A stretch of DNA of 49,766 nucleotides from Methanoculleus sp. SDB (GTDB lineage Archaea > Halobacteriota > Methanomicrobia > Methanomicrobiales > Methanomicrobiaceae): contig LKUD01000048.1 in the NCBI GenBank assembly GCA_001412355.1, positions 1-49,766 of the forward strand, written 5' to 3'. The position numbers and the translations under genes are program-made. Shown here in pieces: positions 8,521 to 17,996 of this stretch; the stretch's first letter is position 1; every line of letters begins with the position of its first letter. Under the pieces are notes generated by a model. It was not told the DNA's origin. It searched no databases and saw only the letters and a program-made list of their open reading frames with translations.

Positions 8521-9414
8521 GTGTACTCCTCCCTGCGTGCGTGGATCGATCTGACCCGGTTCCACTTCGCCTGGGCATGGCCGCTGCTCTTCTGTTCGGG
8601 GCTCGCGCTTGCATACCGGGAATACGGCGGATTTGCATGGACGACGACCGTGACGGTGGCGCTCATCGGCCTGTTCGGCTTCGAGGGAGGCATGGTGCTC
8701 AACGACATCGTCGACCGGGAGCGCGATACCCGTGACATCGATCCCTCGATGACGCGGTACTGGCGGCTTTTCGGCACCCGCCCGCTGCCCCTCGGCCTGA
8801 TCACTCCCGGCCGCGCTGCAGCCCTTGTTCTCGGGTTTCTGTTTGTCACGACGGCGCTGATCTTCACCCTTCCCCCGCCGCATTCGCAGCTCGTGTTCGT
8901 AATCATGGTGTTTGCATACTGCGCCGAGATATTCTACCAGCTGAAAAAAAGGCAGCAGGCATGGCCGATCGCACAGCTCGTCGGGCGCACCGACTTCGCC
9001 CTCTTTCCGGTCGCGGGGTACCTCGCCGCAGGCCAGCCCGACACAACCGCACTCCTCTACTTCCTCTTCTTCTACCCGTTTGCCGAGGCGCACCTTGCCG
9101 TGAACGATCTTGCCGATATCGCAAACGACCGGGCACGGGAGATGGCGTCGGTGACGGTGCTGCACGGCGAACACGGGACGGCGGTGTGGATCCTTCTCGC
9201 GACCATCATTCACGCCGGCTTCGCCCTACTCTTCGCCGCACGGCTCGGATGGATCGCCCGCGGGGGGTTCCTGCTCGGCCTGCTTCTTCTCACTATGGCA
9301 AATGTCCGAATTTTTCAGGTCGAAAGCCCAAAAACGGCGCTTGCGCAGCTCCCTTACTTCCACGTCGCGATGGCAGTCTATGCGGTTTCCATCATCGCGG
9401 ATACCGTTCTCTGA
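8521..9414 (+). CDS. UbiA-family membrane prenyltransferase
   Basis: A 297-residue integral membrane protein with about eight hydrophobic segments. Both Asp-rich motifs of the UbiA superfamily are present: NDIVDRERD after the second membrane segment, and NDLADIANDRA in the later loop. The start is GTG 8521, because an in-frame TGA lies two codons upstream (8515-8517); the nearest AAGGAG (8498-8503) is rather far away. UbiA proteins transfer a prenyl chain from a diphosphate to an acceptor. In archaea they make ether lipids (DGGGP synthase), quinone-like or haem-like products; I cannot tell which acceptor this one uses. The divergent neighbour is the S13 peptidase. Confidence 0.85.
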   Translation: MYSSLRAWIDLTRFHFAWAWPLLFCSGLALAYREYGGFAWTTTVTVALIGLFGFEGGMVLNDIVDRERDTRDIDPSMTRYWRLFGTRPLPLGLITPGRAAALVLGFLFVTTALIFTLPPPHSQLVFVIMVFAYCAEIFYQLKKRQQAWPIAQLVGRTDFALFPVAGYLAAGQPDTTALLYFLFFYPFAEAHLAVNDLADIANDRAREMASVTVLHGEHGTAVWILLATIIHAGFALLFAARLGWIARGGFLLGLLLLTMANVRIFQVESPKTALAQLPYFHVAMAVYAVSIIADTVL

Positions 9415-9523
9415 CAGGGCTGACGGCCCGGGCTCAGAAAAACCTATTTATCCTGCCGTGGTTATGGAACCACACGGGGACGAAAGGCAGGGCCCCCCGA
9501 TCATGTACAGGAGGAACGCACGA

Positions 9524-9925
9524 ATGGCCGAAGATGAATTCATCCGGGCAAAACTGCTTTATGATTCGGCGAAGATGCTTGAAGGTACCGGAACGGCGAA
9601 TGATATCCTCGCCCTCCTCGACCAAGCGCTTCGCCTCGACCCGGAGATAACCGGGGCGTGGATTCTCCGGGGCGATATCTGTGCCTCGACCGGAATGATC
9701 CGGGAAGCGGTCCAGTGCTATCACCAAGCAATCCTGCTCGATCCCTCCTTAGCACGCGTTCTGAAGGACAAGGTCACGGGCGAATGCGACTACTTCGAGA
9801 TCAGTGACGCCGAAGCGTGCTTTTCCCGGGCACTTGAAGCAGGCATCCGGTTCGGGCGTAAGGCGGAAGAAGCCGATGAGAAGGTGGCGGAGTCGGTTGT
9901 GAAGAACTATTCCGCTGATGAATAG
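9524..9925 (+). CDS. tetratricopeptide-repeat protein
   Basis: A protein of 133 residues. ATG 9524 is preceded by GGAGG (9510-9514) at proper spacing; an earlier in-frame ATG at 9503 lacks such a site. Two to three TPR-like helical pairs are visible, the clearest being ALRLDPEITGAWILRGDI followed by EAVQCYHQAILLDPSLA. A third, degenerate unit follows (AEACFSRALEAGIRFGRKA). TPRs mediate protein contacts, and no enzymatic motif is seen, so this is probably a small soluble adaptor. It follows the UbiA gene by 109 bp and may have its own promoter (CTATTTATCC near 9443-9452). Confidence 0.75.
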   Translation: MAEDEFIRAKLLYDSAKMLEGTGTANDILALLDQALRLDPEITGAWILRGDICASTGMIREAVQCYHQAILLDPSLARVLKDKVTGECDYFEISDAEACFSRALEAGIRFGRKAEEADEKVAESVVKNYSADE

Positions 9926-9994
9926 GGGGGCGAAGAAAATCCGGGGGGTAGCCACGGAGAAGACGCTGTTCACCGTTTCGCTCACAGGGCACGT

Positions 9995-10281
9995 ATGATT
10001 GAATGGATTCTCGTTATCGCCCTTATATTCGCTCTTTTCATCCTGTTCTGGAAATATGCGCAGCTCAAAGGGAAGAGTGGGCAATCCGCACGGACGATAG
10101 TTAACGAATGGAGGGCCGGGGAGCTGGACACCAGCGACCGGTAAAAGGAGAACGAACTTCAGGGCAGGGCGAAGAAATCGCGAAAAATGCCTTTCAGGAA
10201 TGGAAACGAGCCGGGAAAAGGCACTGCATTCGGGACAAATGCGTATCCTATGAGATACTGCGGAGCGGGCAGAACAGATAA
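9995..10281 (+). pseudogene. decayed membrane-anchored gene, possibly Holliday-resolvase-like family
   Basis: ATG 9995 opens a 49-codon frame ending at TAA 10142-10144. It encodes one membrane helix (WILVIALIFALFILFW) and a charged tail with ARTIVNEWRAGEL. In another frame, 10171-10281, a related-looking segment follows: EEIAKNAFQEWKRAGK, then CIRDKCVSYEILRS and a stop. The order (membrane helix, then A-x-x-x-x-x-EW repeats, then IR-D) recalls archaeal membrane-anchored proteins of the Endonuc_Holl (PF10107) type, whose catalytic C terminus is missing here. I read it as a frameshifted, 3'-deleted gene. The alternative is a genuine 49-residue membrane protein followed by non-coding DNA. Confidence 0.45.
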
Positions 10282-10380
10282 CATCCCGTTCTTAGGGGCA
10301 AACGGCTGGTAAAATAACATTCAGACCCGAAAATCCGGATTTTGTCATTGTTACGACATGCGCCGGTGAGAGGAGCGGGG

Positions 10381-10432
10381 TGAACCGGCCGGTTCAACAT
10401 ATGAACCGCCCCCATTTTTTCCATATATATAC
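10381..10432 (+). promoter_or_regulatory. palindromic operator array plus TATA box
   Basis: 10381-10396 is a perfect 16-bp palindrome, TGAACCGGCCGGTTCA. A further half-site TGAACC starts at 10402, so TGAACC, GGTTCA and TGAACC fall about 10-11 bp apart on one DNA face. A strong TATA element (ATATATATAC, 10423-10432) follows, preceded by a T-rich run. The secreted-protein gene begins at 10513. Placement upstream of TATA suggests an activator site; the regulator is unknown. Confidence 0.6.
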
Positions 10433-10512
10433 TCCCGCTCCCGACAGTGTATTCAGCGGATACGGGGGCGAGACCCCCCCACCGCATAACCACCGGAAAC
10501 GGAAGAGAGACT

Positions 10513-11019
10513 ATGACTCACACCACAGACACATCCCGAATCACCGGACAGCACACGACCACCCCCCGCCGCGGAATCAGGGCGGCACTCGCCGGCCTCG
10601 CAGTCCTTGTCTGCGCCGCAGCAGTATTTGCGGTGCCGGTCGCCGCAGCCCCGTATCCTGACCCCTCACCTGCAGACGTCTGGAACGAATACGTCGGGCA
10701 CATGGTCGAAAAGGCGCCGCTCGCACTCCAGCGCGGATATGCGATTATCAACCGCCTCGAATGCGAAGGCTACGACGTATCACTGCTCAAGTCGACGTAC
10801 GCCCACGCAAAGCAGCACTTCATCGAGGGTAAGTTTGCGTTTGAAAACGGAATCACAACTCCCGCAGACAACCCGATCTTCCAGTGCAAGGCGGACTGCG
10901 TCTCCCTGACCGGCAGAATTGCCGACTGTGTCGGCGGCAGCCACGCTTATACAAAGGGCATGATCCGTGCCTGCCAGTACGTCTTCCCGTCGTACGCGGA
11001 ATTCGCTGCAGGGCTCTGA
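10513..11019 (+). CDS. secreted Cys-containing protein of unknown function
   Basis: A protein of 168 residues beginning at ATG 10513 (weak GAGAG upstream). After a polar N-terminal stretch there is a hydrophobic signal sequence at about 34-55 (LAGLAVLVCAAAVFAVPVA) with an Ala-rich cleavage region (VAAAPYP). The mature part is about 110 residues and mostly helical, with Cys in RLECEGYD, FQCKADC, IADCVGG and IRACQYV, enough for two disulphides. I recognise no domain. It has a strong, palindrome-flanked promoter of its own, so it may be a highly or conditionally expressed exported protein. Function unknown. Confidence 0.75.
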   Translation: MTHTTDTSRITGQHTTTPRRGIRAALAGLAVLVCAAAVFAVPVAAAPYPDPSPADVWNEYVGHMVEKAPLALQRGYAIINRLECEGYDVSLLKSTYAHAKQHFIEGKFAFENGITTPADNPIFQCKADCVSLTGRIADCVGGSHAYTKGMIRACQYVFPSYAEFAAGL

Positions 11020-11118
11020 TACCTGCCTTTCCGGAACACCACCTTTTTTCCGCCTGTCCGAATCAGGGCGGGAGGCATCGTCCATCCCCTGTTCGGAGCG
11101 ATCAGGCACCCGCCGGAG

Positions 11119-11622
11119 ATGCATCAGGTTCAAGACTCCCCGGCCCCCATGTCCTTTATGGAGCTTCCTCCCTCACAGGCGGATCGTGCCGTCGAGCGGT
11201 TTCAGAGCGGATATAACTGCTCGCAGGCGGTATTCTCGGTTTTTGCGGAAGAATACGGGGTGTCACCCGGGGATGCAAGGGCGATCAGCCGCGGATTCGG
11301 GGGCGGCATCGGGCAGAGCGGGGCCGTCTGCGGCGCGGTGACAGGAGCTGTCATGGCGCTCGGCATTGCCACGGAACGGAGGACGGACAACCGGGAGGCG
11401 AAGAGAGTCGTGTACGGAAACGTGCGGGAGTTCCTCCGCAGGTTCGAGGAACAATGCGGAACCGTGGTATGCCGCGACCTCATCGGCGTGGACCTCTCGA
11501 CGCCCGAGGGGAGCGTGGCGGCACGGGAGCGCGGCCTTTTCTCCTCGGTCTGCCCGGTGTTTGTGCGGGAAGCAGTGGATATCGTCCACGAAATCATTCG
11601 TAACGAAAAAGATACGGCCTGA
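11119..11622 (+). CDS. C_GCAxxG_C_C family (putative redox) protein
   Basis: A protein of up to 167 residues with the family signature: ERFQSGYNCSQAVFSVF, then RGFGGGIGQSGAVCGAVTGAVMALG, then CGTVVCRDLIG and a late Cys (SVCPVF). These conserved cysteines and the Gly-rich CGAVTG stretch define the C_GCAxxG_C_C family, often found beside redox enzymes or fused to redoxins; the biochemical role is not established. The start is uncertain: ATG 11119, 11149 and 11158 are all possible and none has a clear ribosome site. The gap after it (11623-11849) holds no gene I can support. Confidence 0.85.
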   Translation: MHQVQDSPAPMSFMELPPSQADRAVERFQSGYNCSQAVFSVFAEEYGVSPGDARAISRGFGGGIGQSGAVCGAVTGAVMALGIATERRTDNREAKRVVYGNVREFLRRFEEQCGTVVCRDLIGVDLSTPEGSVAARERGLFSSVCPVFVREAVDIVHEIIRNEKDTA

Positions 11623-11849
11623 ATGCTGTGACGGAATCTCGGGAGGGTCACCGATGCCGAACACTGGCGATCAGGGCGCAAAACCCCGGAGAAACCTGTC
11701 CGGAAGAACCCTCCGGCGGAACCCATGCCATGTAGTTCTCACGCTGGCAGTGCTGCGTTTCAAATCCCCGGCTGATGATGGGGCAGATCTGTTTTGCCAT
11801 ACGGTAGAGTGGAAGAATCACCTGATAATGTAATCGACGGCGATCCCTG

Positions 11850-13868
11850 CTAATCATCCTCGTCCGGGAGAGTGCTGCAGCATCCCCGCCACAATCCGGC
11901 GGGGATAGATATTTCAAACCGGGCACCCGCCCCTTCCTCACCGGTCTCGCGGATCGACATATTATTGATCTGAAGAATCTGACGGGTCAGAAAAAGACCG
12001 AAACCGGAATTTGTACCGAAACCGCGTTGAAAAATCTTTGATTTCTGGTCAGGAGGAATCCCGACCCCGTTGTCTTCGAATGTCAGGATACCCGCTGCCG
12101 TTCCGGTAAACGAGGCTTTTATACTCGTTACGTTTTGACCGTGCAGGGAGGCATTGACGAGAATGTTCAGGATAACGCGCTCGATCATCGGATCCGCAAA
12201 GACCTCAACGGTGCCGGTATCGATGTGGTGCGTAATCGAGTTCAGCGGCACCGACCGGGCGGCACCTTCGATTACTTCATCAAGGCGCAGCCATACGGGC
12301 GGATGAATCCCGATCTCCTGGTATTCGCGGGTGAATGAGATCTGGTCCTGTATCGTCTTCGCAAGTTTCTCGATGGAATCGACAAACCGCTGCTGGTCAC
12401 CGGGGGTGATATCCTGCAGCAGCGATATATAGCCGAGAATAGCCGTCACCTGATTGAGGATATCGTGGCGCGTGACATCGGAAAGCAGGATGAGTTTTCT
12501 GTTTGCCTCCTCCAGCTGATCCTGAAATTTCCGTTTCTCGGTCACGTCCTGAAGGATACCGGTGATCCTGAGAGGCCTTCCCTCGTGATCGCGGTCAGAT
12601 ATCCGCGCGACGCTGTAGACCCACTTCCTGCTGCCGTCCCGGCACCGCACCCAAAACTCCGCTTCAATCGAGGGGATTTTCCCTTCACAATGTTCTCTGG
12701 CAAGGAGTCTGAGACGGGGCAGATCTTCCGGATCGACGATCCTCTCCCACTGTTTCAGCGTGCTGAACCGTTCCTCCCCGACATATCCGGTCATCTCGTT
12801 AAACTTTCGGTTCGTAAACGTTTCATCCGTACGGAGATCGAGATCCCACACTCCGATACCCGCGACACCGGTGGCAAAGGAAAAACGCTCTTCGCTCTCC
12901 TGGAGGGCGGCCTCCTGTTCCGCAAGCCGGGTGCAGTGGGTGGCAATCTCTTCGGTATACTTCCTGAGCTGCTCTTCATTCCGTTTCCGCTTGAGGATCT
13001 GCCACATCCCCCCCATCAGCAGGGAGAGCTGGAGCACATCGGTGTCGTCATACGCCTGCACCTTGTTCCCGACTCCGGCCACCACAACAATCCGGTCACC
13101 ATCGAAGACGGGTACATTCATGTGACGGATCAGGGCGACGTGTCCTCCGGGATACCCTTTCTTCAGCGGGTTGTCAGCCGAATAGTCATTGGTGACGATC
13201 GGACGGCGCTGGCGGACTGCCTCACCCCAGAGGCCGGTTTTCTCGAGCGGGAAGATCTTTGGTTTGTCCGCGATGCGACACTCCCGGAGCACCGAGGTTG
13301 ACCACGCATACATCTCCAGTTCGGTTTCATCCTCGTTGACAAACGCAATATAGCCGATGCGGCTGCCCGTGAGGCGGATCCCCTCCTCAAGGACGTAATG
13401 CATCATAGCCGAGAGCGGTGCATCCGTCATCTGGTACAGCATGAAGAGCGCTTCGAGTCGCATCTCGTCAAGACGAAGTTCCTCGAGCGCCTTTCGCCGC
13501 TCGACCGACGTTTTTATCTTGTGGATAAGCTCCGCAAACTGTGCCTCCGGCGAGCCGCCCTTCTGCACGTAAAAATCGGCGCCGCTGTTGATCGCCTCGA
13601 CCACAATCTCCTCGCGCCCCCGGCCTGTGAAGATGATAAAGGGGATGTCAGCCTTTTTTTGCCGGACTTCCCTGAGAAATGCGATCCCGTCCATGCCGGG
13701 CATCTCGTAATCGGCGACGACGGCATCGAAAAAAAGGAGATCCGGTCGGCGAAGAGCCGCCTCCGAAGATACTTCCGTCTCCACCGCCATATCCCCTGTT
13801 CGTTCGAGAAAACTCTTTCCCAGCTCAAGGAGGACGGGTTCGTCATCCACAAGAAGTACGGTTAACAT
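11850..13868 (-). CDS. hybrid sensor: REC-GAF-PAS-histidine kinase
   Basis: A protein of 672 residues. The N terminus is a receiver domain (LLVDDEP acidic pair at 8-9, phosphoacceptor Asp53 in VVADYEMPGMDG, YVQKGG Lys). A GAF-like region follows at about 145-300 (SRIGYIAFVNED to GVGNKVQAY), then a PAS/PAC at about 325-445. The kinase core has an H-box (SDVTRHDILNQVTAI), N-box (ILNILVNASLHG), G1 (FEDNGVGIPP) and G2 (GFGLFLTRQIL). No membrane helix is seen, so it is cytoplasmic. An N-terminal receiver ahead of the kinase is common in methanogens. It starts only 3 bp after sepS and is probably on the same transcript; the partner output protein is not in the window. Signal unknown. Confidence 0.93.
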   Translation of the reverse strand: MLTVLLVDDEPVLLELGKSFLERTGDMAVETEVSSEAALRRPDLLFFDAVVADYEMPGMDGIAFLREVRQKKADIPFIIFTGRGREEIVVEAINSGADFYVQKGGSPEAQFAELIHKIKTSVERRKALEELRLDEMRLEALFMLYQMTDAPLSAMMHYVLEEGIRLTGSRIGYIAFVNEDETELEMYAWSTSVLRECRIADKPKIFPLEKTGLWGEAVRQRRPIVTNDYSADNPLKKGYPGGHVALIRHMNVPVFDGDRIVVVAGVGNKVQAYDDTDVLQLSLLMGGMWQILKRKRNEEQLRKYTEEIATHCTRLAEQEAALQESEERFSFATGVAGIGVWDLDLRTDETFTNRKFNEMTGYVGEERFSTLKQWERIVDPEDLPRLRLLAREHCEGKIPSIEAEFWVRCRDGSRKWVYSVARISDRDHEGRPLRITGILQDVTEKRKFQDQLEEANRKLILLSDVTRHDILNQVTAILGYISLLQDITPGDQQRFVDSIEKLAKTIQDQISFTREYQEIGIHPPVWLRLDEVIEGAARSVPLNSITHHIDTGTVEVFADPMIERVILNILVNASLHGQNVTSIKASFTGTAAGILTFEDNGVGIPPDQKSKIFQRGFGTNSGFGLFLTRQILQINNMSIRETGEEGAGARFEISIPAGLWRGCCSTLPDEDD

Positions 13869-13871
13869 GCT

Positions 13872-15461
13872 TCATCCGCGCCTTTCTGCAACAGACCGCA
13901 CGGTCAGGAATACGGGCCCCCGCACATCCGCCTTCTTGTTGTTGTCGGTTATGTACCGCATCACGTAACCGGGAATTTTTAAGTTGATCTCGCTCGGGAG
14001 TTTCACCATCTTCACCTGCACTGTCGTACCGGTGCCGCAGCGGGCCGCTTCCTCGATCCGGGCAGCAGCAAGGTGTGCAGCAGCTTCGAGGTACGTTATG
14101 CCGGTCGGGGCGCCTTTTTCACGGACATCCCTGAACTTCTCCGAATCCGGAACGCCCAGCACCGATCCCCCGTATACGAAAATCTCGTTGAATGTCGCAG
14201 GACCGCAAAGCTTTGAACCGGTTTCCGGCTCTTCAACGAAGACATGCACGCCCGTTCCTTCAATCGTCCCTTCCCACGCCGCGAAGGAGCAGGGGCCGGG
14301 TTCGGTGGCGTGTGCAGCCGCGGTACCGGCGATGGCCGTTGCGCACCGACGCCCCTCCGGCGTGGCGGGTTCGTCACGGAGCGCGACGGCGGCGGCAATC
14401 TCGCGATCGGAGAGCTGCCGGGGAAAGAACTGGGGCATGGTGAGTTTCCGGATGTCATCGGCGCCATACCGGATCATCGCGAGGCGCTCCACTCCGAGGC
14501 CCAGATTCATCACCGGGACACCGATGCCGTACTCGCCAAGCGCGGAAGGCGAGTACATCCCGAACGTGGCGACTTCCACCCATTCATGTACCGGGTGGCG
14601 TGCGTATACCTCCGTCTGGGTGTCGGGAATATAGTATTTGGAGCGCTTCTCATCGGGCCGGAACTGGAAATCAATGAACCCGAAGGCGGAGAGGAGGGCT
14701 TCGGAAACCGCTTTTCCGTCCTCAACCGTCACATCCTCACCGGCAACGATGCACGATGCCGAATGGTAGGACATGAGCCGCGTCGGCCCCTCCTCCTGTT
14801 CGCGGCGAAAGCACCGGTCGACGGAGAAGAGGCGGAGGGGGAGGGGCACGTGCTCCCAGAGCGAGGCAAGGGAGATGAACCATCCGCTCGTCATGTGGCT
14901 CCGGAGTGTGGTGCGGGAGGATTCGGGCGTGAGGTTTTTGAATTCCGGGAACGTTTCATCGAGCAGGCGAACCACGAGACCGTCATCGCAGGACAGTACT
15001 CCCGCCAGCTCAGCGGTGAGCTCGTCCCCGTCGATCACCGATTTTTTGTATGCATGAAGCGTCTCGCGGAGCCCGTTTTCCTCATTCTCCGAGAGCGGGC
15101 GTCCGATAATCGCACCTATCGCGTCAAGCTCCGCCCGTGCAATCCCGACATTCGGTCGCGGGAGCCCTCCGAGGTAGAAGACACGATCGAGAACCGCACT
15201 CGCCTCCGGGCCGAACTGGCGGTACACATCCTGTTCCTCGATCATGAGAGGGACGCGTGCCTCATCAAATCCCAGTGCCAGGTAAACCTGCCGCAGCGCC
15301 TCGATCGTCTCCGCAATCGGGTGGGGGGAGGCACGCCGGCAGGCGTATCGCGGATAGGTGCCCCCGATTCCCGCCGGTGTGATAATGCCGGAACCCTCAT
15401 GCCATGCCGCATCAAAATCCTTCCGTGCCTTCTGTTTCCATGCTTCGGGATCAAACCTCAT
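13872..15461 (-). CDS. sepS: O-phosphoserine--tRNA(Cys) ligase (SepRS)
   Basis: A 529-residue class II synthetase. The start MRFDPEAW at ATG 15461 overlaps the taw1 stop (ATGA) and matches the family's usual N terminus. Diagnostic stretches include [34 protein letters not shown] and [13 protein letters not shown] (class II motif 3). In methanogens SepRS charges tRNA-Cys with O-phosphoserine, which SepCysS then turns into Cys-tRNA; SepCysS is not in this window. Length is normal for the family and no key segment is missing. It is the fourth gene of the prf1-argS-taw1-sepS run. Confidence 0.95.
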   Translation of the reverse strand: MRFDPEAWKQKARKDFDAAWHEGSGIITPAGIGGTYPRYACRRASPHPIAETIEALRQVYLALGFDEARVPLMIEEQDVYRQFGPEASAVLDRVFYLGGLPRPNVGIARAELDAIGAIIGRPLSENEENGLRETLHAYKKSVIDGDELTAELAGVLSCDDGLVVRLLDETFPEFKNLTPESSRTTLRSHMTSGWFISLASLWEHVPLPLRLFSVDRCFRREQEEGPTRLMSYHSASCIVAGEDVTVEDGKAVSEALLSAFGFIDFQFRPDEKRSKYYIPDTQTEVYARHPVHEWVEVATFGMYSPSALGEYGIGVPVMNLGLGVERLAMIRYGADDIRKLTMPQFFPRQLSDREIAAAVALRDEPATPEGRRCATAIAGTAAAHATEPGPCSFAAWEGTIEGTGVHVFVEEPETGSKLCGPATFNEIFVYGGSVLGVPDSEKFRDVREKGAPTGITYLEAAAHLAAARIEEAARCGTGTTVQVKMVKLPSEINLKIPGYVMRYITDNNKKADVRGPVFLTVRSVAERRG

Positions 15462-16351
15462 ATATCTCGCCGCTCCATACACACCACCCGGGATACCGGG
15501 CTTTCATCAATAATTTCATAGTCACAGTATTTAGCGATTGACTGTGCGAACAGGGCGACCTCCGTATGCTCGGGCATGCATGAACGCTCCAGGCGGCGGC
15601 AGCTGTATCCGAGGTGCATGTACCCCTTCACCTCGACAAAGCGTGTTCCCGAATCCTGGATCATGCGGGCATAGGCCTCGGGACTGAAATCATTCCAGCC
15701 CCTGACCAGTGTCACACGGATGGCGGAGCGGCGTGAGGAGAGAAGGGAGAGGCTCTCCTGCACCTGCTCCCAGTAGTCCCCCTTCGGGCGGCAGAGCCGC
15801 AGGTACGTCTCCTCGTCCGGCGCGTCGAGTGAGATGTAGAGCTGAAACGGGCGGCAGCGGTCAAGCACCCACGGGCGGGTGCCGTTCGAGACAAGGAATG
15901 TCGTATACTCCGTGGATAAGAGGTCGACAAGCTCCGGCAGGCGCGAGTAGCAGGTCGGCTCCCCGGAAAGCGAGATGGCGACCATGGTGGGGGACATCGC
16001 TTCCTCCCACGCCCCCGGTGTCACCAGCGGGGAGACCTTGTGGCCCGAAAGGCCCTTCTTCTGCAGTTTATGAAGCTTTTTCAGGATCAGGGCCGGCTCG
16101 ATCTCTTCTTCGTTCGTGATCTCATGCTCCATCGAACGCCAGCAGAAGAGGCAGCGCTGGTTGCAGCGGAGCGTCGGCGTCATCTGGACGCACCGGTGAC
16201 TTTCGATGCCGTAAAAACGGTTTTTATAGCATTTTTCCCCGCCCCGGAGTGCCCGCACGTTCCACATGCAGGGTTTGAGAGCAGCGGACGACGTAGCGGA
16301 AAAAAACTGGTAGCCCTGTTTTCTCAAAGACTTACATGCTTCCGAGTGCAT
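15458..16351 (-). CDS. taw1: tRNA 4-demethylwyosine synthase (Taw1/TYW1)
   Basis: A 297-residue radical SAM enzyme that condenses pyruvate with N1-methylguanosine-37 of tRNA-Phe to form the tricyclic wyosine base. The radical SAM cluster is CNQRCLFC (Cys63, 67, 70). Three more cysteines, 28, 41 and 54, stand exactly 13 residues apart; this is the known second-cluster arrangement of archaeal TYW1. SLSGEPTCY is the SAM-binding GE-type motif. The ATG at 16351 overlaps the argS end by 20 bp. Other wyosine genes are absent from the window. Confidence 0.95.
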   Translation of the reverse strand: MHSEACKSLRKQGYQFFSATSSAALKPCMWNVRALRGGEKCYKNRFYGIESHRCVQMTPTLRCNQRCLFCWRSMEHEITNEEEIEPALILKKLHKLQKKGLSGHKVSPLVTPGAWEEAMSPTMVAISLSGEPTCYSRLPELVDLLSTEYTTFLVSNGTRPWVLDRCRPFQLYISLDAPDEETYLRLCRPKGDYWEQVQESLSLLSSRRSAIRVTLVRGWNDFSPEAYARMIQDSGTRFVEVKGYMHLGYSCRRLERSCMPEHTEVALFAQSIAKYCDYEIIDESPVSRVVCMERRDI

Positions 16352-17996
16352 CGATACCAAGTGTCTCCAGTGCTTCCTTCAGCGTATTTTGCGCGGCCCG
16401 CACGAGTGTTAAGCGACTGTTCCTCGTTTTCCCTTCGCTTTTCAACACCGGATCGTACCGGTAAAAAGTATTGAAGAGATCCGCCAGTTCCCGTGCGTAG
16501 ACCGAGAGCAGGTGCGGACGCCGTTCGGTGACGACGAGCTCAATGACACGGGGGAACCGGGCAATCTGTTTTGCCAGGCGGATCTCGTGCTCGGTAGCGA
16601 ACGAAAACGCCTCCTCGTAACTACCCGCTTTTTCCAGAATACTGCTCGCCCGGGCATGGGCATACTGGATATAGGGGGCGCTCTGCCGTTCGAAGTTCAG
16701 GGCCTCCTTCCAATCGAAGACAGTGCTCTTCTCCGGAGAGACCCTGATAATATCGTACCTGATTGCGCCGACGGCAACGGAACGGGCGATTTCACGCCGT
16801 TGTTCCTCGGGGAGTTCGGGACGCCGTACGGTCACCTCGTCAAATGCCCGCACCGTCACTTCATCGATCAGCTCGTCTGCCGAGACGAATGTACCTGCAC
16901 GGGTGCTCATCGATCCTTCGGGGAGGGAGACGAACTCAAAGTGAACGATCTCTGGCGGCAGGACACCGAGCAGGCGGAGTGTCGCCTGAAGCTGGGCGCC
17001 AATCAGCTTGTGGTCCGCACCGAGGACATCGATGACCACGTCAAAATTGTGCGCCTTCCACTCATGGTAGGCAAGATCGCGGGCAGCGTATACCGACGTC
17101 CCGTCGCTCCTGCGGATCACGTACTCCTTCTCGAACCCGAACGCCGAGAGATCAAGCGAGAGCGTTCCTTCGTTCCGTGCTTCCGGCAGGAGTCTGAGGC
17201 GATTGATTACACCCAGCATATGGTGATTGCGGACAAAGTCGTTCTCCCGCACAAACCGGTCGTGGCTCACATTGAGGCGTGCGAGGGTTTCCCTGATGCC
17301 GCCCACACAGAGATCCACCGCCTTTCGAAACGCGACAACCGTCTCCGGGTCGCCCCTCTCGATGAGTGCCATCCGGCGTTCGATCTCCTCCTTGATCGAT
17401 GGATCCGCTTCAATTGCCCGGTTTGCGGCGATATAGACGCGTGCAACGTAATGGTCCGCCTTCTCATTCTCCCGGCGGTCGAGACCGAGATGCGAAAAAC
17501 CCCAGGAGACGATCGCGATCTGACGCCCCATGTCGTTGATATAATACTCCACTTCCAGCGGATACCCCGCTTTCCGAAACGCCCGTGCAAGGGAATCGCC
17601 GATAATGGAGTTCCTGATATGGCCCACGTGGAGCGGACCGTTCGGGTTTGCGCTCGTGTGCTCAATGCAGATGCGCTCTTTTTTTACCGGCATCGCTCCG
17701 AATCCGGGTAAGAGGGCTGCCTTTACCGCGCCCTGCACATAAGACATGCCGAACCGGAAATTGAGGTAGGGACCCGTCGCTTCGACGGCAATGTCCCGCG
17801 GTTCGAGGATCGGGCGAAGCTCCTCCGCAAGCTCCGCGGCAATACGGGCCGGCGCCATTTTCCGCACTTTTGCGAGGCGGAAAGCGACCGTTGAGGCAAG
17901 ATCGGCGTGCTCCCCGCCGTCGGTCAGGTCAGCCTCCCCGCAACCCGTTTGTGCGGCCAGCGCCTCGCGTATCTCATTGTAGACCGTAAAATACAT
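16332..17996 (-). CDS. argS: arginyl-tRNA synthetase
   Basis: A class I synthetase of 554 residues. The class signature is HVGHIRNS after EHTSANPNGPL, and the KMSKS-like position is LPEGSMSTRAG. The N-terminal Add-1 domain and the C-terminal anticodon-binding domain (DALGSM end) are both present. The ATG at 17996 shares one base with the prf1 TGA (TGATG), so the two are coupled. Normal length, no defect seen. Confidence 0.96.
   Translation of the reverse strand: MYFTVYNEIREALAAQTGCGEADLTDGGEHADLASTVAFRLAKVRKMAPARIAAELAEELRPILEPRDIAVEATGPYLNFRFGMSYVQGAVKAALLPGFGAMPVKKERICIEHTSANPNGPLHVGHIRNSIIGDSLARAFRKAGYPLEVEYYINDMGRQIAIVSWGFSHLGLDRRENEKADHYVARVYIAANRAIEADPSIKEEIERRMALIERGDPETVVAFRKAVDLCVGGIRETLARLNVSHDRFVRENDFVRNHHMLGVINRLRLLPEARNEGTLSLDLSAFGFEKEYVIRRSDGTSVYAARDLAYHEWKAHNFDVVIDVLGADHKLIGAQLQATLRLLGVLPPEIVHFEFVSLPEGSMSTRAGTFVSADELIDEVTVRAFDEVTVRRPELPEEQRREIARSVAVGAIRYDIIRVSPEKSTVFDWKEALNFERQSAPYIQYAHARASSILEKAGSYEEAFSFATEHEIRLAKQIARFPRVIELVVTERRPHLLSVYARELADLFNTFYRYDPVLKSEGKTRNSRLTLVRAAQNTLKEALETLGIDALGSM

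Noticed and set aside
11648-11941. A 97-codon minus-strand frame, and a plus-strand ATG at 11654 behind GGGAGGG
   Set aside because: The minus frame overlaps the end of the kinase gene, and the plus frame gives basic, domain-free sequence. Either might be a micro-gene, but support is too weak.
16512-17711. A 399-codon open frame on the plus strand
   Set aside because: It is antisense to argS and shows no recognisable protein features.
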